A stretch of 64,000 nt of DNA from Ifrita kowaldi (Eukaryota; Chordata; Aves; Passeriformes; Cinclosomatidae): assembly GCA_013398055.1 (NCBI GenBank), contig VZRS01014860.1, positions 128,414 to 192,413 on the forward strand, in the 5' to 3' direction. How positions within the stretch are numbered: the stretch's first letter is position 1; every line of letters begins with the position of its first letter. Positions 49,620-62,052 of the stretch are shown piece by piece. The notes under the pieces were generated by a model, which had not been told where the DNA came from, did no database searches, and worked only from the letters and a program-made list of their open reading frames with translations. The position numbers and the translations under genes are program-made.

Positions 49620-49940
49620 GCATCTAGGGCTGCAAGATGAAGCAAATGGTCATGTGTGTCCCGCTGCCGTGAAGCAAAGCTGAATTATGCTGTTCCACTT
49701 CCACGGCATTCTTTGTGATGTGTTTGTCAATCATGCCAGGGGCACTTAGATCACAGCCTTGCTGTAATAGAGAGATATAACTGAGGGATATGAACCGAAC
49801 ATCTCTGCACTATTAAAGGCACGGCTTCTAGTCTGCAGTATACTACAAGTGGTAATAATTACTAGAGAATGCATAACAATAAAAAGGCCCTATCTTTTAA
49901 GCCATAAACCAAGGAGAAAGAGTTATAGTTTAATTAATTT
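49620..49940. promoter_or_regulatory. Candidate regulatory block
   Basis: Non-repetitive sequence with TGTCAATCA at 49725-49733 (reverse complement TGATTGACA, a PBX/MEIS-type word), TAATAATTACTAG (about 49852) and TTTAATTAATTTTG (49929 on). No gene or repeat accounts for it. The call rests only on motif clustering. Confidence 0.15.
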
Positions 49941-51578
49941 TGTTTTCTTTTAGGAAACCAAATAAGAGCCCATCCCACACTCTAGGGGTCCTCAACAATA
50001 GTTCAGTTTTCATAATGAAGTAAAACAATGGACAGCTCATCATTCTCCAAAAATAAATGCACAAACAAACAAAGTAATGAAATAAAGCCTCTTCACAGCA
50101 GGAAAAAATCTTAAAGTTAGGTTTTCAGCTTAACTCTGTATCTCCTGTTTTCTGAGTGCTGGAGTTCTCTACTTTTCAGTTAATGCATGCAAACTGCTGC
50201 GCTAGACAAACAAGAGTGGGAGAGAGTCAACAGCCACCGCAACTCCTTTTCTCTGAGAGTTTTGAGAGGGAATGACTCAGGATTGCAGAATCTGCATGAA
50301 GGAAATATAATCTTATGGAGGGGATGAGTCAAACCACGAGAACTTTCTGGAAAATATCTGGTAGTTTTTATGCATTATTAGTGGGTTTCAAGATTTTTCA
50401 AAAGAAAAATTTAAGCAAGAAAGTTAGCATTGCAAATTGCCAAAAGGAAGCTCTATTTGATTAATTGCAGCTGTGAGAGGAAGATCCCAATTTTCTCTTC
50501 ATGGACCATATTGCGAAAGCTAGAGAAATTCTGGTCATGTTGATCTCACAGGGGCAAAACTCTGTTGTACTTTTCCACATGCCCAGGTGAAGGAAGAGGG
50601 AAAATGTACCGAAATCAATGTAAACAAAGGTTGTAATTATTTCAGGAAAGAAAATATTTTTAAAAGGTGGGAAACATATAGGGTACTAACTATAACTGAG
50701 TTTCCAGAATACAACAGAAACCCATGGTAATATAAAATAAAACTTCAGATAAAGAGAAAATAGAGCTGAAGATGAAGAGGAAAAAGCAAAGAGCAAAAAT
50801 ATAAATATCACAGAGAACAATTCTGAGATTTGGTCACTTGTAAAAAATACAGAGCAAAGAAAAGGCTAAAGATCAACTGTTGATTCACATGTAAATTTGC
50901 CCAAGAAAAACCCTGGGAAGGAGTTGTTTGTGTGAAGTAGAAAACTGTCATGTTGTTTCCATACTTTCTTCCATTCCCCAAAAACCTCACTACAAGTACC
51001 AAGTACATGATTTTCCATACAACTACTTCTGGCATGACAGATATATAAGACAGGCAGGATGAATCATCCTTGGACATGCTTTGCTCTCTTCTCTCATTAT
51101 AACAAGGGGCTAGATAAGTGTGTTAGACTAAATGTTGAGGATGGCTAAAACTGAGATAAATCCAAACTAACAGGAAAAGAACAGAAATTATGTTAAGTCT
51201 TATAAGCAACCCTAATATACATTAAGCAAATTTGTTATGGGGCATGTGGTATCACTTAATGGCAGAATGCCTCACATTGTTTGTTGTAGTGTAAAACAAG
51301 AATGAAGTTCAAGATCTGAAACCCCATATCTTCTACAGAAATACTTAAGCAGAGCAACACAAGACCCTGAAGCATCCAACTGTATCTTCCTTCCTTCTTC
51401 CACTTTCCACCTCCAAAGCGCTCTCCTCTAGTGTTTGTTAGTTCTCTTATTGCTATTTTCCAGACTCCTCATTGCAAAAGACTGACTCAGAATTATCATT
51501 AATCACTATTTAAGAGCAGTACAGTGGTTTTTAACCTGGAGTAAATGGGAAGGTTGTGAAGGAGAGTACACGTGATAA

Positions 51579-51585
<7 letters not shown>
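49941..51585. other. Unassigned AT-rich non-coding DNA
   Basis: No gene, RNA or repeat family is recognised. Confidence 0.5.
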
Positions 51586-51609
<24 letters not shown>

Positions 51610-51770
51610 CTTTTCTTTTCTTTTCTTTTCTTTTCTTTTCTTTTCTTTTCTTTTCTTTTCTTTTCTTTTCTTCTCTTCTCTTCTCTTCTCTTCTCTTCTC
51701 TTCTCTTCTCTTCTCTTCTCTTCTCTTCTCTTCTCTTCTCTTCTCTTCTCTTCTCTTCTCTTCTCTTCTC
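51586..51770. repeat. Compound pentanucleotide repeat (TTTTC)17(TTCTC)20
   Basis: Seventeen uninterrupted TTTTC units (51586-51670) change abruptly into twenty uninterrupted TTCTC units (51671-51770). The strand is purely pyrimidine for 185 bases. Because a 5-base unit stays open in several frames, it yields artificial open frames of Phe-Leu-Phe-Phe-Ser type on the plus strand and Arg-Glu-Glu-Lys type on the minus strand; none is a gene. The perfect units suggest recent expansion and probable length polymorphism. Confidence 0.98.
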
Positions 51771-54700
51771 TTCTTCCTATTAGAAATATGTGTCTCCTCC
51801 TTTCCACAAGGAGAAAAGCTGACAAGAGAATTGCCTCCAGAGAGAAAACAAAGCTGTGTGTCAGTGACACAATCTTCTGAAGTACAGCTACTGTGGCTTG
51901 AGAAGGCAGGAAGAATTTGACCTGAAGCTAGGCATTTATCACCTTCTGGTCCAACTTCATCTTTCCATTCCCTGAAGTCAGTTACTGATCAGAGAACTAG
52001 ATCGTCTGAATAAAATAGCAAGTATTACTTTGTAGTTCCTTTTCTTCATGCTCTCTACTTGCAAGGAAATAGGGAGTTGCTATCCAGAGCTTCTTCAGGT
52101 CACAGAGGTACAGCAATTTCTTCTTTTATCTCTGTTTATCACCAAAGCAGTAGGTGAACATTCAGGAGATGTACTGTTTGACATCATTCACTTGGGGGAA
52201 TCTCCTGTTGAATGTTTTTTGATCTTTACCAGTTGCTCTTCAGAGAGGATCCTTTCTTTTTCTGTATTGTCGACATGATACAGTGCTGGCATTAATGACC
52301 ATGTTCTCTGTCCTGTTACTGTAATATTCCTTTCCTGAAATTACTTCAGAAGCTCCTTAGGAAATATAAAGGAGATGTTTATTTTTCTACTCATGCCTCT
52401 GATTTATTTCTTTTTCTTCACAGCTCTGTTCCTTCCTGTTCTTACTTGTTAAGTTGCAAACCCTTCTTTCTCTCTTGAGTCGCAGCTGTCTCTAAAAGTC
52501 TAACTCATACTTCACAGACTGAAACTCATCCTTACCCCCACTCATGTTCAGGCTCTTTAGAAGAAAGTGAACTTCTTGTGGTATAAGCCACATGGAAATG
52601 GTTAGAGCCAAACAGTATTTATGTAAGCATGTTGTTGCTTTGACAAAGCCATGGGGTGCAAACTGTTAGGGGCCTTTCTGTTTAAAGACTCACAGGACTT
52701 TGTGACAGAGAACACAGGAATCTGTGGACTCACAATGCTGTGAGGCATTTGGAGCCAAAGCTCAAGGGTGGTCTTTGGAAACCTCACAAAAAAAGAAGGT
52801 TTTCTGTTTCCCCTCACTCTTTGCTCCATCTGCAGTAAGTCCCTGAGTAGCATGTTTTGATCAAATGGACAACAGCAGGGATAAGATCAGGAGTTCAGGC
52901 AGGCACGGAGCCGAGGAGGGGGGATGTGTGCTCACAACATGGGGAGAAAAGGCTGACAGAAAGTTTGTCCAAGAACAAACCTCATCAGAAAGCTAGAGCT
53001 GTGAGAACTGTAGACAAAAAAAGAATTTGGAAGGAAGTCAAGTGAAACAAAGTTTGGAAAGTGAATTGGGACTTCAACACCAAAACTCTGTCGTCTTTGC
53101 TGAAAAAGGGAGTTAAAATTATGAAAAAGATAAGGAGGAAGGATGAGGTGGGGAAGTCTGCCTTTGTGTCTCTAATCTCTATTAGCTGCTCCACTTATGT
53201 CTTCCATTTTCAGCTCACTATCCCAGAAGATATTTGCATCAGAGACATTGAAATACTTCTCAGGGAGAAGAATTAAAGCTATACTTTTTTGAGAATTGTG
53301 GGTGACTGTTCCGCTTACAAAGAGGTCAGGGTGGTTTCTAGACAAGCTTTCATTCTAATATTTATATGGTTAATTGTTTTATTCAAAGAGTCATTGAAAC
53401 TTCCCTTAATTTTCTTCTCTTTTTTTTTTCCAATCAACTCTATGGTTTTTGATCCCCAGTTTATCCCATTATCACTACCCTGTTCTAATTATCTTCCTTA
53501 CTGCCTAAATTACCATACATGCATTCTTTTTCCCCTCCAGGACTTAGCTTCTCATACTTTGATCTGCTAATTGGCTTTTTAATCATCTCACTTTGTTTTC
53601 TTTTCTTTTTGATACTTGAAAAGGAATTATTGACGGTAATGACCTGAAAGGTACCAGTTTGATAACACTGGCTCCTGAGACCTTCAAGTCAGCCCCAGAT
53701 ATGCTGATTCCAAGGCAGCCAGTGCAGCTGCATAGCCAAAAGACAGAGCATCTCTACATCTGGGAGTGTGATTTAGGCTCCATCTCCAGGGTGTTTCTTG
53801 TTTTACCCTGGAACTCCTGTAATTTAAATGCCTGTCTGCAGACATTTGGACTGAGACTGTCAGTTCACCAAACCTCTGCACACTTTCTGATAGCTACTGC
53901 CTGGACGTACTGATCCAAATAAAACAAGCTGTGGAATCATGTGTCAGTCAAAGAACGCAGTGAAGATAAACTCTTTTTTCTTTCCAAGTGGGGTTAGGAA
54001 TCTTTGTTCATCTTCAGATCTTTTATTTTGATCATGTTTCTGTCCTTCCCTCACTCCTTCTTTCAATTCAGTTTCTTCTCCGCGCCAGTGCTTCCTTCCT
54101 TTTAATATTTCATGTTAAATTCCACAAAGCTCCAGTTTTCTTGTTTTACTGACCCTTTTCGTGGACCCCTGCTTTTCCTTTTTACAGTTATGTCTACACA
54201 TTGTCAAAGCGTGTGGGGCCATACTAGAAGGGATTGTGGGCTAAAGATGAAACAGGTCATTGAGAAGAGAAGTTCATGACTTTTTGGGTTACATACATCC
54301 ACACTTACCATTCTGCTGCATGGGTATTTCAGACTCTAATACTCTTCACTTGACATTCCTGGATTTGCCTAGTGATGACAGTCTCTGTATATTAAGGCTA
54401 GTAAATGTCTCTATTGCAAATCACATTTATGATTTTTTTAATGTCTTGAAGACTGTCAGAGGCAGACATCTGAAGGGTGCGATTTCTTGACAGACTGTTT
54501 ATGTACTAATGTGTAAAATTTCCCTAAAATCTGCTCTGCCATTTCTGTTGCCCGTAGGGTTGAGAAATTCAGTAGTGCCTTATGTTAGTAGTTGTCTAAT
54601 CGTCTTGAATACAAGTTCTTCCCATTGCACTATCATCATACCATAAAATGCTTCATTGAAGTTTCCTAGAAATAGAAAAGGAGTTTAAAAAGTAGAAATC

Positions 54701-55032
54701 ACTGTTGGGTTTCCCTCTGCAAAATAAAGATTAAATTTAACAAATTTCAGTGCCTATATGTAAAATAAGATGTGTGTTTGGGGGATTGTTCTTAAATGGG
54801 AGAAAACTTTGAATCAAAGTCTTACCAAAAAATGAAGTTTAAAGAACCATTTTGTGAATGTAAAGGTAAAATGCTGCCTTTCCCGCACAGAAGACAGGCT
54901 GCTCGGGGAAAGAGAGGAGCAAAGCTTATCTTTGTGCTAGGTCAGAGCTTTTTGATAAGGATGGTAGCGTAGAAGTGGGCAGATAAACTCATAATGGAAT
55001 CCACACTATTGTTTTGTTTACTGTCTCTCTAG
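51771..55032. other. Unassigned AT-rich non-coding DNA
   Basis: No gene or interspersed repeat is recognised over about 3.3 kb. Pyrimidine-rich stretches at 53400-53620 and 53960-54190 look like intron-type sequence but no exon can be placed. Confidence 0.5.
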
Positions 55033-55114
55033 CCAAGGTTGCTGGTGCCCTGACCTCTGTGAATCCTGCCAAGCCATCTCTGAGAAGCTAATCAAGCAGA
55101 GAGGAAGGATGGGG
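55033..55114 (+). other. Possible internal exon (82 bp)
   Basis: TTTGTTTACTGTCTCTCTAG at 55013-55032 is a good splice acceptor with a pyrimidine tract, and ATGGGG|GTGAGTAG at 55109-55122 is a strong donor. One frame is open across the interval: one base completes a codon and 27 codons follow, reading QGCWCPDLCESCQAISEK at the start, unusually rich in Cys. I recognise no family. At this length an open frame is expected about a quarter of the time, so the splice pair carries most of the weight. Its frame does not join directly to the possible exon at 1359-1463. Confidence 0.22.
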
Positions 55115-58100
55115 GTGAGTAGTCTTAGTTATACTTAAAATTCCCTGGAATAATAGTGCTCAATATTTTGTTGTGTTTGAATGATGAAGTATTTTGACCA
55201 TATCAATGTGTTTTTGCAGAGAAGCCTTTATTTCTGGCCGGGTTGTGCAGGTATCCAGAGACTAGATATGACCTAACAGATTTCCCATAACACATGATTT
55301 TTCCCTGATGTGAGCTTTCAAGGTCTACAGGTCTAAACAGTCCTACCAAGGAGGTGAAGACTTTCAAACAGGGAAGGGTTCGTCTCGTATCATAGTGGAA
55401 CAGAATGTCAAAGTCCTTCATTAAATGGAATGACCTTGCAACTTTCTCTATTTCTGCAATATGGAAAACAACCCCTTCTCTTCCCACCACCACACTTCAC
55501 CTGGAAGACATAAATTGCTATTTAAGCACATTCACAGTACTTCACTCTGGGGTTATCCTAACCTTAACAAACTTTTTCATTGAAGTATTGGTATAAGAAA
55601 GAAAAGATATTTCATAGAACAAAGATTCGTGTTAAAACAAATGAACAAACAAACAAAAAATGTGTAGAGGGAACGGAGTGGCCACACAGAGAATTAGAGG
55701 TGAGTTGTCCTGTGAAATGGCTCAGTAATTCTGAAGTATGACACAGAGAGGTTATATGCCCAGTTATATCTGTCCAAAGGTATATCAAGTCATAGATAAG
55801 AAAGAAATAGCATTTGTATGTGAAGGTAATTAAAAAGAAATCACAAAACAAGTAACGAGATACATTGAAGCAGATAAACTAGCAATCCAAATCCATAACT
55901 GGTGCATTAAAAGGGAAGCTTTCAATATTCACAAAGAACTGAATGTTTATTAGATACTGGATATTTTATCACGTTAACAACACAATGATAGTAGCTTAAT
56001 GCATCTCCATGAAAGCAAAGGAATTACCGAAGAAATACGTGTTTACTTAGTGTCTCAACAACTTCATATTTTTAGTAATGCAAACTATCCATTTCATTGA
56101 ATATAAGGTGATAAATTCTCCTTTAAATTAATTTTGGCAACTAAGGTTAGAAAAATCTTTATTTTGAAACACATACTTTCTATCACAAAAGAAAACAATC
56201 GAATTAAAACCTGATTATATCATTTCACTGCTATAAAGTCTGAAGAGTACTTAAGATAAACACTAAAGATATCATTATCAGTATATATTTATGTAATAAG
56301 TGGAGCTGAACAACTACTTCAATTAATCTTGGTTTAGTTAACTTTCCACAGGGTTGTAAAGGTCTCTGAAAGTATTAATATTTATTATTTCTTAATGTAA
56401 TAGAACAAAAAAGTAAAGCTGTACTTTTTCTATGCCTGAATATAATTTTTTCTTCCACTTTGCCTCAGAAATGCTGCTAATTAATTGTTTTGGCTGAAGA
56501 ACTAAATCAGCAAAACAGACGAAATTCCATATTTGATGCTAAAAGGTTATGTCTGGACCCCTGTACCCTAGAATGTGGTCATATTTTAGAAACTGAAAGA
56601 CATTCAGCAACAGAGTTTGTCTCCAAAGCTGGTGGATTTAAGGAAGGAAGACATTTTCAACCAGTATGGTGAAACACCCTGTGAAACTGATGACAGAAAT
56701 TTTTTTCTGAGCAAAATCTACTGTCCTCTGGTTTGAAGAAAAATGGTCTTCAGAGGCAATAGATGGCATGTTCTATCAATCAATCAGTCATTTGCTTGAT
56801 CAATGTCTTTCACTCCTTGAAGAAATGACAATACACAAGACTTAGCTGAAGTGGAACAAATGTTCACTTGCTCATCTTTAATGTAAATGTACCTTATGGA
56901 TTGTTGATCTTTCCAGAGACTACTGCTGTGTTGATTAATTGCTAATGAATGCTAATGAAGGAGTGAGGTGAATATACACAGTGATGTATTTAAGTGATGA
57001 TTGATTGGATTTAACACTAGCTGTCAGGAGAGTACTTACCACATGCACAACAAGTCCATAAATATGCACAGAACTGCTCGTTGTCTTCCTGCGTGTCTCT
57101 CTGGTCTTTTAAGTCGATCTGTGACAGCAAGAGAACTGCCCCTCTAGACTTTCACTGCTAAAGTAAATTCATTCCTAAGGAAGGACATCACCTCTCAATG
57201 ACAGTTTTTAATTAAACATTGATGATCAGTGCACAGTTGCATGAGAAAATGTCACTCACCAAGTTCCCTTTTAAAAGCAGAGGTAAATTTTTAGAAAATT
57301 TTAATAATAAAAAAATGCTTAGAACCCACAAAAATAGAAAAAGACTCTGCTTATGAGAGCTCCAAAATACAGAGGGGACATTAGGCTAAACAAAAGAAAT
57401 GCCATTACCAATTTAAGAAGAGCAATACTACATTATTCCTTTATGAGGTGAAGGAAAATAAATGGAAAAAGCAAACTTTATCTGGCAAGTGATACACAGC
57501 TTGTTAGAAATTTCAGTGGCTAAGAAAAAAACAGCTACTGACCAAATAAAGAAAAGTTAAAGAACTGTTTGCCTGGGTCAAGTGCAAGTGGGAGGTGGAG
57601 GATGCAGTAGGGCAGACCCTGGAGCCAGGAGGGGAGATGCTCTGTGGAGATGATTGTCAGCTCAGATAAATTGCCCTAGTGGGGAACAGCAGATATTTTT
57701 GTCATTTCGATGACAAATTCTCATTGTTCAGCAATCAATACCCAAAATCTCTTGTGCTTGGGTCTTTTAAAACTCCTACCATAGCTGAAGGGGAATAGGT
57801 CCCAAACACAAGTCTCAGGTGAATTCAGGACAACTATTATGACCATTTAAAATGCCCTTTCAAAACTGAATTTAAAATTCCTTTCTTTGAAAGCAGTTCT
57901 TTTCCAATAACAAATATACCCTTCACACAGTCAAGCTAGAGCTAATCAAGTTGTTTATTTTATACAGCCCACAAGAAAGGAATAGATAGAAACAGCTATT
58001 TCTAAATACTTTGGAGCACTCACATATTATCATGGTTATCATTTTCAACTGGCTTTGAATTTCAAGTCCTTAACCACTTTCAGTAGGTATGCAGACCTTC

Positions 58101-61100
58101 GTGAAGATAATTTAAACCTAGCAGTGGCTAACAGCTGGCTGTTGAAGGTGGTTCTATACTTGCAGGAATAAGAACTGAAATTCTAACATTGGGAGAAGCA
58201 TAGTTGAATATTTCTATTGATTCACAAGATTTAATTTAGAGTCAGCTTTGCTCCTGCTGCTGAAATTTGAATTTACTAAGTTGAGCTGGCATCCAGGTTT
58301 AAGAAATTGGCCTGTGCTTCTGCACACCAAATGGGAAGGGAAACAATATGGTGATGGTGAATTTCCACCTGGAAAGATCTGGGGGTAACCACAGTTGCTT
58401 GCTGTGGCTGTGCTTCCAGGGAGCTTTGATTCAGCCACAGACTTTGGCAGCTGTAAATAGTAGACCCAAACCTTTTGCTAACTGAAGGGAAGGAGAGCAT
58501 ATGCTCTTGTTTTAATGCAGAACTTCTCATTTAGAAGAGGAAAATCCACTTCAGTGGTATTCCTATAGGAAAATCTGTATAATGGAGATGTTAAAAAATT
58601 GGTTTTAACCTATTTAGGCAAAATGGACAAATGAGGAAGAGAAAGGCTCTGTATGGCAAAACTTGCTTCCCAGTTACTGGCATCTCAAAAGCAGTTGAAT
58701 CAGATCAGATGGAATAAAGGAATTTAAACAAAAAATTGCAAATGCAAATTGCAAACTGCTTTTAAAATATTGTCTGGTCACAATCTTTCAGTTTTAGGAA
58801 AGAACCACATGGGGGAAAAAAACCCCCAAACCAACCAACTTGATTTAGAGGGAATGTAAAAACCCCAGTAATTAATTGGAGAACAATATAAAACTGTTCA
58901 GAAAAAAGGAGGATATTCATAGTGTGAATGTAAATTAGAAGTTATGAATAATAAAAAAAGGATAAGTGAGACAAAAGAACATACGCAGTTGTCTAGGGTC
59001 AGTTGATAAGATGATACAACAGCATTTTAGATGCATTAGAATCAGAAAAAATGCACAAAAGCTGTTGGAAGTAGGGAATATCACAGTATTGAAGCACAGT
59101 GGACATAATTCTGTCCTGCAGTTACTAAAAAAAGTAGTCATATCATATGCTGACAGTAAAATTACTTATGTTCCAATGAAAATGGGGGGAAAAAAAAGAA
59201 AATACTAACCAGCAGTTATTAAAGGTAGATTTTTCAACAGTGACAAACACAACCCATTTGCATACTAGCATTTAGATGAGTTAGTCTAGGAACCATTTTA
59301 ATCATTCAGCAAGTTTTTCAGTATATTTGAAATACAAGAAAGACCCAAGCAATGGAAGAAAGGTGCTGAGCTAGAAGAAAAAGAATCACAAAGCTAGAAC
59401 ACAAAGAGGCAAGTAGAAGCAAATATGTTTTCTTAGTATGATGTCAGTTCCAAACAAAAATGACATATGTTTGCGTATGATAGGTCTTGGTTAATAAATG
59501 ATATTACTAGAATCACTCAGCATAGATTAAAAACTCTGCAACCTTGGCTGAGACATCAGTTATTATTAAATAAGATTACCCAACTTCTCTAAATATATCA
59601 CGTCTTCACTTTTATAGTGCATTTGTCTTTTTAGTGTTACTGTACAAATTTTCAATTAAGAACACAGACAAAACTCCCAATAGTTGTCACTCTTTAGCTG
59701 GCCTAAAATGTTCCTATCTGATATGGCTCAAAATGCAACGGGGAAGAGTGAGGAAGAGGATGAAGGATGTTAGAAGAAGTAAAGTTTCTAAAGGAATTAT
59801 AAAACTTTCTATTTTACTCATGGGTCAGAAAAAGTTTCTGGCATATTGCTGAAGAAATCCATGCTGAGAGAAAGGAAAGCTGAATTCCTTGTATGCTTTT
59901 GGAAAAGTTGACCTGGGTTGCACCTGCTGAATTCCCAAGAACATGTTAGCAGACCTAGCACAATTTTTTTCTCAGTCCTTTCTTCTCATTCATTTTGCTC
60001 TGTCACTACGCCAGGATTCTGTAGGGATTCTTGCCACTGCCTCCTTCATTATTCAGGCAAATGGACACATAATTCAACTTCTCTCAAATACTGAGGCTAC
60101 CCAAATCACCGTGTAAAAAGTCCCAGAATTACTGGAGGCCATCATGTCTTAGGAAGAATTAAAACAAGCAATAGATTTTTTTAGACCTCGTTTAGAAATT
60201 TTATTTCAGTTTTATTTTTTTTTAGTGACTGAACAGAAAGTGTCTAAAATAGAGTCTTTTTAATTGGCCACTTTCATTGGAGAGATTTGTCAGAGAGGTG
60301 ATGGATATTTGTCCGGATTTGGAATGTTCAGGTTATTTAATGACCCTGGATTGGAGATACAGTTTTGAAAAACTGCATACAGCCTCTGTGATTGGGGAAG
60401 GACTCTTAGGCTATCTGTCATTGTAGCATTTTTGTGAATGGGGGAGATTTTCAGAGGTGCTGTCTGCAGAGTTTCAAACAGGAGCTGCTTGATACCCCCT
60501 TACTGTGAGGACATTGCTCTAAATCTGAAGCGTGCGATTGAATAAATAGGCTGTCATTTTTGGACAGGACACCATATGAATCTTTGCACTTGTACACACA
60601 AAGAATAACTGTAATCAGTCAAGAAAATAATTTTTATTACCTTTCCTCTTGTTTTATTAATCTTGTCTCAACCTGCATGATCCCCAGCCATCACAAACCC
60701 TTTGGGGAGCACTGTTCGTGTGTGCCGTATGAGCCATCCTGCGCAGCAGCACAGGCTGTTTTATTTTATACCAACTGTATGAAATCAAAGATTTCTTCTG
60801 AGCATAATGTGTTTTGGATTTGTGATAGACCCATGTGTCTCACTGAGAACTGCCGGAAAGTTGCCAGGCTGCTCTGTCTGGGTCCTGTGTCCATGTCTGG
60901 ATCTACATGCTGTCAAGTTCTCTGGTTTTAAACATCCCTGTGATGCAGCACTCTTCTTAGCTTCTCTGGCACATCTCCAGGAGACGCGCACTGTGTTTGA
61001 AGGTGGCAAGACACAGTCCTGAATAATCCTTCTAAAGAGTACTCAGGAACGGGAAGAATTAATCCATCCCACTCAGCGTCTTCAGAGAAGACTGCATAGG

Positions 61101-61779
61101 ATGGAACAAATACACATCCAAATCAATTCGTTTCCACAAAAAACCTCAAACAAATGCCCCCCCCAAAACACAACAAAACGAAACAACATAAAAAACTTAG
61201 GGTTAATTACGTCAAAATCTACTGCAATGAAGCATCAACAGAGCATAATTTTTTGTACTCATTAGTCAGGTGACATAGTCGGCATTATCTCTGTGCTGGG
61301 GCATAGCTGGGACTGAAGAACAACCCAACCCATGATGGCTTCAGTGATGCTCTGGTCTGGCAGGGGCTGAGTGCAGGGTCAAAAGGCAGCGTAGACCTCA
61401 CCAAGCCACATGGAAGTGTTTCCTACCTGTTGATCACTATGCATGTGAAGCATTGCTTTGTTATAGCAACCACTTTATGATGTTGCAGCAGTCATCAAGC
61501 AGTGGTAATCACAGAAATGGTGTAGCTGAGGGCTCCCATCAGCTCCCATCCCGTCCAATGCTCATCAAGGCTGCTTGGAAAGAGGGTAATGGCACATGAA
61601 AAATCTGTGTGGTACTTGGTGTACCAGCTTTTTCCATAAAATCCTTAACATGAAATTAAGGCCTCAGCAATTACCCAAGTAGGTTTTGACAGAAGGAATA
61701 GGCAAACAAACAGAACATTTACATCCTACAGTTGGCCATGACATTATCTAGTTTGTGTTAAAGGTAGAATCACGGAATC
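55115..61779. other. Unassigned AT-rich non-coding DNA
   Basis: About 6.7 kb without a recognised gene or repeat family. An A/C-rich low-complexity tract lies at about 61134-61192. TTTTTTCTTCCACTTTGCCTCAG at 56445-56467 is a strong acceptor-like sequence, but its frames close quickly and no donor follows. The 123-codon frame at 60560-60931 has many Cys but no recognisable domain and no clear start. Confidence 0.5.
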
Positions 61780-61915
61780 ATGAAGAGGCAATTTTAATGG
61801 CTTTAAACTGAAAGAGTCTTGACTTAAATTAGATATTGACAGGAAATTCTTGACTGTGAGAGTAGTGAGACACTGACACATGTTGCCCAGAGAGGCTGTC
61901 GATGTAATAGCATGA
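61780..61915 (+). mobile_element. CR1 LINE internal scrap
   Basis: TTTAAACTGAAAGAGTCTTGACTTAAATTAGATATTGACAGGAAATTC, then ACTGTGAGAGTAGTGAGACACTGACACATGTTGCCCAGAGAGGCTGT, match the CR1 region just before the end of ORF2 motif by motif. Both the upstream ORF and the 3' tail are missing. It is directly followed by the poly(A)-tailed segment described next. Confidence 0.8.
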
Positions 61916-62052
61916 ATTTGAATGTACCCACTGAATGTACCCACTGGTTGCTAATGTCACCCAGTGCCTTCCTCCTGTTAAAACCATTGCGCTCACACAG
62001 ATCAATAAAGAAATGCTTTTGATGTCTGGCCAAAAAAAAAAAAAAAAAAAAA
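61916..62052 (+). pseudogene. Possible processed retrocopy end (AATAAA plus A21)
   Basis: AATAAA at 62004-62009 is followed 22 bases later by an uninterrupted run of 21 A bases (62032-62052), exactly the arrangement of a polyadenylated transcript copied into the genome. A 13-base tandem repeat (GAATGTACCCACT twice, 61920-61945) lies near its left end. I cannot identify a parent gene from the 90 bases before the tail, and no target-site duplication was found. The alternative is a poly(A) microsatellite next to a chance AATAAA. Confidence 0.3.
61920..61945. repeat. Perfect 13-bp tandem duplication
   Basis: GAATGTACCCACT occurs twice head to tail without mismatch, suggesting recent slippage. 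Confidence 0.95.

Noticed and set aside
51499..51880. Phe/Leu/Ser-rich and Arg/Glu/Lys-rich repeat proteins of 75-123 residues
   Set aside because: Pure translation of the pentanucleotide repeat.
56445..56672. Strong acceptor-like tract followed by a 60-codon frame
   Set aside because: The frame opens only after an in-frame stop downstream of the acceptor, and no donor follows.
57040..57174. Possible minus-strand exon (acceptor TCCTTCCTTAG, donor GTG|GTAAGT, 135 bp)
   Set aside because: Both splice sites are fair, but all three frames contain stops. It could only be untranslated or lncRNA sequence and nothing else supports it.
60560..60931. 123-codon Cys-containing open frame
   Set aside because: No recognisable domain, no ATG at its left end and no splice or promoter support.
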